Positions 52,143-58,025 of a stretch of DNA of 58,025 bases are shown here, in pieces (positions within the stretch are counted from its first letter, which is position 1; the number at the start of each line of letters is the position of its first letter). The notes under the pieces were generated by a model, which saw only the letters and a list, made by a program, of their open reading frames with translations, made no database searches and was not told the origin of the DNA. The translations under genes were made by a program, and so were the position numbers. Origin of the DNA: an uncultured Collinsella sp. (GTDB taxonomy: Bacteria; Actinomycetota; Coriobacteriia; Coriobacteriales; Coriobacteriaceae); assembly GCA_902493855.1 (NCBI GenBank), contig CABUQV010000013.1:1-58025 (forward strand). Reading direction: 5' to 3'.

Positions 52143-52874
52143 CTAGTCGCTACGCTGGTGGTAAACCTTGTATTTAAACTGATCGGCACGAGCAACCGAG
52201 AGTGTATACTCCACAACCTCGTTTGACTCGTTATACGTAGTCCTGACCAAATCGAGCACAGGCGAGCCCTCGACAATTCCCAAAAGGTGGGCATCGGTGG
52301 GACGGGCTATGCTCGCATAGAACTCCTCTTCGGCCACGCGTATCTTTTGCTGAAAGTCCTGCTCAATCACATCGTAAAGCGGCTTACGCTCCAGCAGCGG
52401 TCGCTTTAGGGACAGAAATTGACGAACCGGTAGATAGCTGCGTTCGACCATCATGGGCATGTTGTCGGCAGAACGAAGTCGCTTGAGCTTAAAAATGCGA
52501 TCACCGATACGCAATCCCATATGCTCGGCCAGATTCTTATCGGCCTCCATCTCGCAAAACTCGAGAATCGTGGTCTCGGGGTCGCGACCCATCGCGCGCA
52601 TCTGCTCGGTAAAGCTGTAGGACTGCATAAGATTGGTTGCCTTTGCCGAACGGTCGGTCACAAAGGTACCGCGACCGTGCTGCCGAACCACCAATCCTAA
52701 ACGCTCCAGTTCCTGCAGAGCCAGGCGTACCGTAGTGCGCGAGAGACCATAGCGCTCCGATAGTTCGCGCTCGGAAGGAATCATGTCACCGGCGCGATAT
52801 TCATGGTCGATCTTTTCGGTCAGAATATCGACCAGCTGATCGTACAGCGGTTGCTTACGCGCTCCGATCGCCAT
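52143..52874 (-). CDS. GntR-family regulator with UTRA domain (NagR/AgaR type)
   Basis: 243 residues. Head LYDQLVDILTEKIDHEYRAGDMIPSERELSERYGLSRTTVRLALQELERLGLVVRQHGRGTFV and UTRA domain (FKLKRLRSADNMPMMVERSYLPV…VLDLVRTTYNESNEVVEYTLSVARAD). Likely senses an amino-sugar phosphate and controls agaS, nagA and the PTS operon through CTGGT-type sites. ATG 52874 with GGGAGG. Confidence 0.88.
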   Translation of the reverse strand: MAIGARKQPLYDQLVDILTEKIDHEYRAGDMIPSERELSERYGLSRTTVRLALQELERLGLVVRQHGRGTFVTDRSAKATNLMQSYSFTEQMRAMGRDPETTILEFCEMEADKNLAEHMGLRIGDRIFKLKRLRSADNMPMMVERSYLPVRQFLSLKRPLLERKPLYDVIEQDFQQKIRVAEEEFYASIARPTDAHLLGIVEGSPVLDLVRTTYNESNEVVEYTLSVARADQFKYKVYHQRSD

Positions 52875-52958
52875 CCTATCCTCCCATTTTCTCAAACTCG
52901 GCTACTACCTTGGGTGTTTAGCATTATCTGTCTGCCGCACCCAAATCAACAAGAAAAC

Positions 52959-53045
52959 AAAAGCCGCGCGCTCTTTCGAGCACGCGGCTTTTAACATACA
53001 CATGGCTTAAGGGGTCGGGGTGTGAGCCGCGTAGGGACACACCCC
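52959..53045 (-). terminator. terminator of the aga PTS operon plus a second hairpin
   Basis: AAAAGCCGCG-GCTC pairs with GAGC-CGCGGCTTTT at 52959-52994, T-rich on the minus strand. A second stem GGGGTGTG/CACACCCC lies at 53017-53045 just after the IID stop. Confidence 0.8.
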
Positions 53046-53058
53046 TCAAGCTAGAGCC

Positions 53059-54141
53059 TTACCAGATGCTCGGCCAGAGACCAAGCGGGCCAGCGCCCAG
53101 GATGCCGAGGACGAAGAGCAGCAGAATGCCCTTGGTCGGGGTCCAGCTGTGCTTAGCGAACATGTAGTAAAGCAGCAGCGTAAGCATAAGCGGGACGAGC
53201 TTCGGGACGATGGTGTTGAGGGTGTCGGCAACAGAGAAGTTGACCGGATCCTCGGTAACGGTGCCGTAGGTCACGGACTCCATGCCGTTGCCCAGATCGG
53301 TGACGCCGCACTCGACAGCGTTGCCGTCAGCATCGGAGGCGGTAAGGGCGTTGCCGTCCTTATCGGTCATGGCGATGGTACCGGCCTCAGCGGTCTCGGT
53401 ATCGATGCCCTCCATACCGGTGAAGTTCTCGGCCTCCTTCTCGGAGACGATCACGGTAGTAGCGGAGAGACCACGGGTGGTGCCGTTGGGGATCTGGAGG
53501 TTGATCTGGGTGCCACCCATGGTGACGACCAGGCAACCGACGACGAAGACGCCCATGATGGAAGCGGCACGCGTGAAGGCCTGCATGTTGGCGGTCAGAG
53601 CGTCAATAGCGCTGGTGCCAAGCTTGTAGGACCAGTTCATGAGCCAGAAGCGCAGAGCGAACTGGACGGCGTTGAAGATCACCAGGAAGATGATCGGCGC
53701 AGCGGCGTTGCCGTTGATGGCCATGTTGGAGGTGATGCCGGCCGTGATAGGCACGAGCGTCAGCCAGAACAGGGCGTCACCGATACCACCGAGCGGGCCC
53801 ATTGCGGCGACGCGGACGGCGCGGATCGTGGGGATGTCAACCTTGTTCTGCTCGAGCGAAAGCACGATGCCCATAACAAAGGTGACGAGGAACGGGTGGG
53901 TGTTGAAGAACTCCAGGTTGTGGCTCATGGAAGCCGCGAGGTCGTTCTTGTTGGTGTGGATCTTCTCCAGACCGGGGATGATGGAGTAGAGCCAGCCAGC
54001 GGCCTGCATACGCTCGTAGTTGAACGAGGCCTGCAGGAAGCAGGAGCGCCAAGCCATCTTGTTGAGGGTCTTCTGGTCGAGCTGCGGAGCAGGAGTGAGA
54101 TCCTCGTAGTGCTCCGGGATCACATACTCATTAGATGCCAT
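53059..54141 (-). CDS. mannose-family PTS EIID with a periplasmic-like insertion
   Basis: 360 residues, longer than the usual 270-300. Family text: WRSCFLQASFNYERMQAAGWLYSIIPGLEK, NTHPFLVTFVMGI, AMGPLGGIGDALFWLTLVPI. Residues about 221-300 are a hydrophilic, acidic, Gly/Thr-rich insert placed between the IID body and the last membrane segments. Works with IIC to move the sugar. Start ATG 54141 with GGAGGTGA, overlapping the end of IIC by 11 bases. Confidence 0.88.
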   Translation of the reverse strand: MASNEYVIPEHYEDLTPAPQLDQKTLNKMAWRSCFLQASFNYERMQAAGWLYSIIPGLEKIHTNKNDLAASMSHNLEFFNTHPFLVTFVMGIVLSLEQNKVDIPTIRAVRVAAMGPLGGIGDALFWLTLVPITAGITSNMAINGNAAAPIIFLVIFNAVQFALRFWLMNWSYKLGTSAIDALTANMQAFTRAASIMGVFVVGCLVVTMGGTQINLQIPNGTTRGLSATTVIVSEKEAENFTGMEGIDTETAEAGTIAMTDKDGNALTASDADGNAVECGVTDLGNGMESVTYGTVTEDPVNFSVADTLNTIVPKLVPLMLTLLLYYMFAKHSWTPTKGILLLFVLGILGAGPLGLWPSIW

Positions 54142-54931
54142 CTTCGAAGTCACCTCCGTCAGAAACAGCTGCACCCTTCAGCTCGGTCTGCTGCTGGAAG
54201 TCCCAGAAAGCGATGCCGAAGCCGATGAGAGCGAGGATGAGCAGAGCAGGGGTTGCCAGCGAATCGTTGGCAACGGTGATGAGCGCGAGGCCAAAGCCCA
54301 TGAGGAAGAAGCCCCACATATCGCGGTTCATCATAACCTTGAGCAGGACGGCGAAGCCGACGAAGCGCATCATGCCGCCTGCAGCGGAGAGACCGGTCTG
54401 CAGCCAAGTCGGGATGGCGGAAGCGATGGTCTGACCGATGGTAGCGCCAGCGATGAAGAACAGGGTGACGACGACAGCGAAGATCAGGCCGAGCAGAGCC
54501 ATGGCGAAGTAGTTCAGACGCTCGATACCCTTGGTGTCAGCGTTGTGAGCCATGTTGTCCGCGGAGGACATGAGCGGCGACATAAGCGTGAAGACCAGGG
54601 TAACGCCGAGCTGACCAAGCAGAGCGAACGGAATGGCAAGGCCGACTGCCGCGTTGGGCTCGAGGCCCGTAGCGATAGCGAGAATGGCTGCCATGATGCC
54701 GCCGATGACGGCGTTAGGCGGCTGAGCGCCTCCGATCGGCATGTTGCCGATCGTCATGAGCTGATAAGTACCACCCACGAGAAGACCGGTGTTGAGGTCG
54801 CCAAGGATAAGACCGATGACGGCGCCGGTGACGATGGGCTGATAGAGAGACTCGAGGAAGTCAAACTGGTCGATTGCCGCGATGAACGTGACGACGAAGA
54901 CCAGAGCGATCTGGATGATCGAGTATTCCAT
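54131..54931 (-). CDS. mannose-family PTS EIIC (AgaC/ManY-like)
   Basis: 266 residues, six to eight hydrophobic segments. Family features: IAAIDQFDFLESLYQPIVTGAVIGLILGDLNTGLLVGGTYQLMTIG and PIGGAQPPNAVIGGI. Forms the sugar channel with IID. The last residues are acidic (DGGDFEDGI). Fourth gene of the operon. Confidence 0.92.
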   Translation of the reverse strand: MEYSIIQIALVFVVTFIAAIDQFDFLESLYQPIVTGAVIGLILGDLNTGLLVGGTYQLMTIGNMPIGGAQPPNAVIGGIMAAILAIATGLEPNAAVGLAIPFALLGQLGVTLVFTLMSPLMSSADNMAHNADTKGIERLNYFAMALLGLIFAVVVTLFFIAGATIGQTIASAIPTWLQTGLSAAGGMMRFVGFAVLLKVMMNRDMWGFFLMGFGLALITVANDSLATPALLILALIGFGIAFWDFQQQTELKGAAVSDGGDFEDGI

Positions 54932-55021
54932 CTTGCTCCTCCTTTCAAAATGTATGTACGCACTTTGGATTTCACGTACAGAACGTCAGGGTTTCACTCC
55001 TGACAACGTGGATCACGAGGA

Positions 55022-55504
55022 TTACGAGAAGAGCTTGCTCGTGTCCTCAACAGGCGTGCTCGGAACGCGCCTGATCTCCAACTCCACCCCCAATTCCTGC
55101 AGCTCTTTAAACGCAGCGACATCCTCGTCGTTAACTGCGACGGAGGTGGCGACTTGGCGCTTTCCTTCCGACATGTGCATGTTGCCGATGTTTACCTTCT
55201 TTATAGGCACACCGCCCTTGACGAGCGTAAGCACGTCTTCCGGTGTTTCGGCCACGATGAAGATCTTCTGGCGCGGGCTCGCCTTGCCAATGACGTCGAT
55301 GGTCTTCTGCAGAGAGAAGAAACGCGTAGCGACGCCGGCGGGAGCGGCCATCTTCATGAGGTTCTGGCGCATGGTGTTGGACGCCACGTCGTCGTTGGCG
55401 ACGAGGATGAGGTTGGAGCCCAGGGTGGAGTTCCACTGGGTGGCAACCTGACCATGAACCAGTCGGTTATCGATGCGGGTAAGAAGAATGTTGGGTTCTG
55501 CCAT
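55022..55504 (-). CDS. mannose-family PTS EIIB
   Basis: 160 residues, sorbose/mannose-type EIIB. Phospho-His17 in LTRIDNRLVHGQV, then LILVANDDVASN, IFIVAETPEDVLTLVKGGVPIKKVNIGNMHM. Takes phosphate from the IIA at 55822. The intact relative of the orphan at 45263. Confidence 0.93.
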   Translation of the reverse strand: MAEPNILLTRIDNRLVHGQVATQWNSTLGSNLILVANDDVASNTMRQNLMKMAAPAGVATRFFSLQKTIDVIGKASPRQKIFIVAETPEDVLTLVKGGVPIKKVNIGNMHMSEGKRQVATSVAVNDEDVAAFKELQELGVELEIRRVPSTPVEDTSKLFS

Positions 55505-55540
55505 GTTGATCAGCTTCCTTTCGTTATTTGCTGACGACAG

Positions 55541-55822
55541 TTACTTGATCTCCTGAATCGCGTAACGCGAAACATCTACAACGGCTCCGGATCGGACTTT
55601 GATCTGGACCTTCTCGCCTTCGATGCCTTTGACGGTTCCGTAGATACCGCCGGCGAAAAGAACCTCTTGACCCGGCTTGAGCTCGGTGTGCAGCTCCTTG
55701 AAGTACTTCTGCTTCTTCTTCATGTTGATTTGCGACCAGATGGTGTAAATCAAGCCCATGATGACAAGCAGGCCTAAAAGGGCGACCGAAGAGCTCAGGA
55801 CGTTGGCTCCGAAATCGGCCAT
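55541..55822 (-). CDS. YajC-like single-span membrane protein in a PTS operon
   Basis: 93 residues. One N-terminal membrane helix (VALLGLLVIMGLIYTIW), a KKKQKYF basic patch and a small beta domain (LKPGQEVLFAGGIYGTVKGIEGEKVQIKVRSGAVVDVSRYAIQEI), which is the YajC layout. YajC normally accompanies SecDF. Here the ATG overlaps the stop of the IIA gene by one base (TAATG), so the two are translationally coupled. It may assist assembly or phospho-transfer of the IIC-IID complex (inference). Confidence 0.85.
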   Translation of the reverse strand: MADFGANVLSSSVALLGLLVIMGLIYTIWSQINMKKKQKYFKELHTELKPGQEVLFAGGIYGTVKGIEGEKVQIKVRSGAVVDVSRYAIQEIK

Positions 55823-56265
55823 TAGATGCCGTCCTCGTCGCCGAAGATATCCTCTTCCTCGGAGCCGGCAACGGATGCGACCGTCTGGGCGGTGACGCCC
55901 GTCTGGCCAACGGTCACGGCCTGCTCGCCAAGCTCGGCGAGCGTGGCATTGCCGCGGAGGAACAGAAGCTCAATAACCATGGGAAGGTTGGTGCCAGTCA
56001 GAACCTCGACGTTGTCGACATCCTGGGCAATCATCATCGACTGGTTGAACGGGGTGCCGCCAAGCAGGTCGGTAAAGACGAGCACGCCATCGCACTCCTC
56101 GCGCATGGCGGTAATAGCGGCGCGGAGATCCTCACCGTAGGAAGCAGCCTGGTCGCCCTCAAAAGGAACGACGGTAAAAGCGGGCTGGTCGCCGGCAACC
56201 ATAGCGATAGCGCTAGCTAGGCCGGGTGCGAACTGTCCATGACCGGTAAGAATAAAGCCAACCAT
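55822..56265 (-). CDS. mannose-family PTS EIIA
   Basis: 147 residues. Phospho-His9 in GFILTGHGQFAPGL; FTDLLGGTPFNQS and ATLAELGEQAV typical of the domain. First gene of the operon; accepts phosphate from HPr. A long upstream region (56266-56967) has no gene. The acidic C-terminal tail (GSEEEDIFGDEDGI) extends beyond the domain. Confidence 0.93.
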   Translation of the reverse strand: MVGFILTGHGQFAPGLASAIAMVAGDQPAFTVVPFEGDQAASYGEDLRAAITAMREECDGVLVFTDLLGGTPFNQSMMIAQDVDNVEVLTGTNLPMVIELLFLRGNATLAELGEQAVTVGQTGVTAQTVASVAGSEEEDIFGDEDGI

Positions 56266-56380
56266 TCAAATTTCCCTTCCGAAGGTGTGTACAATCTGAG
56301 TCCGATGATTTTCGGAAGCCAGCGGGCGCTCGCCCTTAAAGCTTCTTAGAAAGCGTTCTTTGAAGACCAGTGGTTTCTAA

Positions 56381-56718
56381 ACTGGTAGTAACCACGTGAC
56401 GTGTTGTTGTCACTATATCACCCCAGAAGAGGTCGCTTTCGTTGATTCATACGGTAAAACGTTTTTGCACCGCTCACGGTGATATTTCGACCGTTTACCG
56501 GTCGTTAACATTTCTACCTGCGGTTTTGAAACCGTTTCGAAATGCTTTGGAAAAAGATCAGAACTTTTATTGTGTCTAAACAACGCAGGGCGGCTAAAAA
56601 TAGCGTAAAGAAAAATTGCAGGTCATTGTGAAGATATGTGAATTGGTCTTTTTGTCTTAATACCAGTTAGAACCAGTTTTGAGATTATCGGTGAACGGTA
56701 GTTTTCGACCGTTCACCG
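56381..56718. promoter_or_regulatory. control region of the aga PTS operon
   Basis: GntR-type ACTGGTAGTAACCACGT (56381-56397) and TACCAGTTAGAACCAGT (56661-56677). 11-bp motif copies: ACCGCTCACGG (56469), ACCGTTTACCG (56490), CGGTGAACGGT (56689) and ACCGTTCACCG (56708). A cre-like TTGAAACCGTTTCGAAA lies at 56525. The 702-base gap 56266-56967 holds these sites and no visible gene. Confidence 0.5.
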
Positions 56719-56967
56719 GTTACTTGTAATCGTTTGCAGCTGTTTTCCCAGATGAATCGGGGAAACCCGATGAAGCATTTGCGCGATCACGGGAAGTTTT
56801 GGCATTTGTCCCCATCCCCCGTGCGCTAAACTCCGGCATCCAAAATGAGCTAATAGGTCACGTTAATCTTTTTCAATCATTACTAACTCAGTTTCCGTAA
56901 TTATTTATCGTTTGTCGTTAATTCTGATATGATACAAGTATCATCCAAAATGCCGGTTGGAGGGGTT

Positions 56968-57606
56968 ATGGTCCATCGAAACGCATCTATATCGAATGAA
57001 ACCATCAGCCGCGAACAGACGATAGCCGAACTGAGGAAGCTCGCTCGCATCTGCAAATGGGCCACGATCTGCATTACCACCGCTCTCGCTCTGGGACTTC
57101 TCGCAGTCATTGCGATTGACCTTCTACTCATATTGCCTGGCCTCTCCCAAGGGTCGTGTCTCCAATCCGTAGAACTTCAAGCCGGCGAAGGGCCGTGCCT
57201 TGCTATCGTCGGTGCCGATGCGCAGGCCCCACTTATGCTCGTTGCACACGATGGTCACACTGCCATAGGGAGCCTCTTGATGACATGTCTCGCGCTTACC
57301 ATCGCGATAAGCGTGCGCAGGTTTTTCTTCAACATTGAAAAGGAAGGCAGGCCCTTTGACCTTGAATGTAACCAGACACTTCGTCGAGTAGGAAATTTAT
57401 TCCTTATCGGCGGCGTTGCCGTGAGGCTTCTTGGTGCCGCAATCACGGGAATGATACTCTCAGGATTTGGCGGCAGCTTTACGGATGCGTTCGTCGGCCA
57501 GTTATTCGAGCCCTCTATGCTCTTTGCAGGCCTGATTATTTGCCTGATTGCCAGCATCTTCCGCTACGGGTATATCCTGCAAAAACAAGATGACGAATTG
57601 CTCTAG
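56968..57606 (+). CDS. DUF2975 family membrane protein
   Basis: 212 residues, four membrane segments: CKWATICITTALALGLLAVI, SLLMTCLALTIAISV, VGNLFLIGGVAVRLLGAAI and FAGLIICLIASIFRYGYIL. Matches DUF2975 proteins (YoaS-like) that sit upstream of a small Xre regulator, as here. ATG 56968 chosen because GGAGGGG lies just before it. Function unknown. Confidence 0.82.
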   Translation: MVHRNASISNETISREQTIAELRKLARICKWATICITTALALGLLAVIAIDLLLILPGLSQGSCLQSVELQAGEGPCLAIVGADAQAPLMLVAHDGHTAIGSLLMTCLALTIAISVRRFFFNIEKEGRPFDLECNQTLRRVGNLFLIGGVAVRLLGAAITGMILSGFGGSFTDAFVGQLFEPSMLFAGLIICLIASIFRYGYILQKQDDELL

Positions 57607-57615
57607 GGGGAATCC

Positions 57616-57855
57616 ATGATTATTCTGCGGCTTGACCGCATGCTCGCCGAACGCAAGATCTCATCCAAAGAGCTTGCGGAACGCGTGGGCATCTCCCAGG
57701 TCAATATGTCACGCATTAAGACGGGCAAGGTTTCTGCCATACGTTTTTCAACTCTTGACGCGATATGCCGGGCACTCGACTGCCAACCGGGCGATGTGCT
57801 GGAATATATATCCGACGATGAAGCCGATAGCCTTTTTGGACTTAAAGATGAATAG
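57616..57855 (+). CDS. small Xre/YozG-like regulator
   Basis: 79 residues. One helix-turn-helix: LDRMLAERKISSKELAERVGISQVNMSRIKTGKVSAIRFSTLDAICRALDCQPGDVLEY. Ten bases after the DUF2975 gene with AGGGGG ahead of the ATG. The pair is probably a membrane-linked autoregulator unit. Confidence 0.9.
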   Translation: MIILRLDRMLAERKISSKELAERVGISQVNMSRIKTGKVSAIRFSTLDAICRALDCQPGDVLEYISDDEADSLFGLKDE

Positions 57856-57911
57856 CCATAATTAAACTGTCGATCACGCTCTCAACGCAAATAGCCCGCC
57901 AGAACGACTTC

Positions 57912-58025
57912 TGAACTGCGCCCCAAATCTTGGACGCCCTAAATAGCGACTAGGCCGCGAGGGCCTGATTCCGGTACTCCTCCGGGGTCAGGCCCTTCAA
58001 TCTTACCTGTCTCCGGCTCGTGTTC
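57912..58025 (-). mobile_element. end of an IS3-family insertion sequence (cut by window edge)
   Basis: On the minus strand a frame ends RRQVRLKGLTPEEYRNQALAA-stop (stop at 57950-57952), the usual C-terminus of IS3/IS150-type OrfB transposases. It is followed by TGAACTGCGCCCCAAATCTT at 57912 as likely terminal inverted repeat. The rest lies outside the window. Confidence 0.75.

Noticed and set aside
56525..56541. CcpA cre site
   Set aside because: TTGAAACCGTTTCGAAA is only a partial match and no CcpA gene is visible; kept as a note in the control region only.

Overview
The window looks like chromosomal DNA of a gut Coriobacteriia bacterium, most likely a Collinsella. This is inferred from moderately high GC, the dense set of lactose-type and mannose-type PTS loci, a Bce-type exporter, a flavodiiron protein and many extragenic palindromes. 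No rRNA or phage is seen. One tRNA (Thr, CGT) is present, and the right edge cuts into an IS3-like insertion sequence.

Layout. 1-510: extragenic repeats. 0.5-6.8 kb: a Bce-type ABC exporter, a rare Nudix-Vsr fusion, an AraC regulator and a HAD phosphatase. 7.1-10.3 kb: class II (tagatose/fructose) bisphosphate aldolase, DeoR regulator, flavodiiron protein. 10.4-14.6 kb: LacI regulator with three operators, then galK-galT. 14.9-16.2 kb: a DUF4143 ATPase behind a tandem operator-like repeat. 16.5-21.7 kb: tagatose-6-phosphate genes on the minus strand (lacC, lacX, lacB, lacA), a membrane protein and the only lactose-type EIIA (lacF). 21.9-36.6 kb: three lactose modules, each a minus-strand LacI regulator facing a plus-strand lacE/lacG pair. 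36.9-45.0 kb: a Fic protein, a truncated DeoR copy, a fourth lacE facing a DUF7916-like gene and a GntR regulator, an intact DeoR regulator, and galM. 45.1-50.7 kb: an orphan EIIB lacking its phospho-histidine, tRNA-Thr, a YhcH-like protein, a second lacC-lacX pair beside a nagA remnant, a flavodoxin and nagA. 50.9-56.3 kb: agaS, a GntR regulator and a mannose-family PTS operon (IIA, YajC-like, IIB, IIC, IID). 57-58 kb: a DUF2975/Xre pair and an IS end.

How it works together. Lactose-like disaccharides enter through several LacE paralogues sharing one LacF; LacG paralogues release galactose 6-phosphate or glucose 6-phosphate; LacAB, LacC and the aldolase run the tagatose pathway. Amino sugars taken up by the aga-type PTS are deacetylated by NagA and converted by AgaS to tagatose 6-phosphate, joining the same route. 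Free galactose goes through GalM-GalK-GalT.

The most unusual material is between the genes: (i) twelve copies of a long palindrome in four arrays at module boundaries, mostly alternating between two core types; (ii) a shared 11-bp motif upstream of all sugar-uptake operons, about 95-245 bp from the start codon of the nearest gene; (iii) a matched set of LacI regulators and operators sharing one frame but differing in the right half-site; and (iv) several foldback elements, one of which has overwritten the 3' end of a gene.
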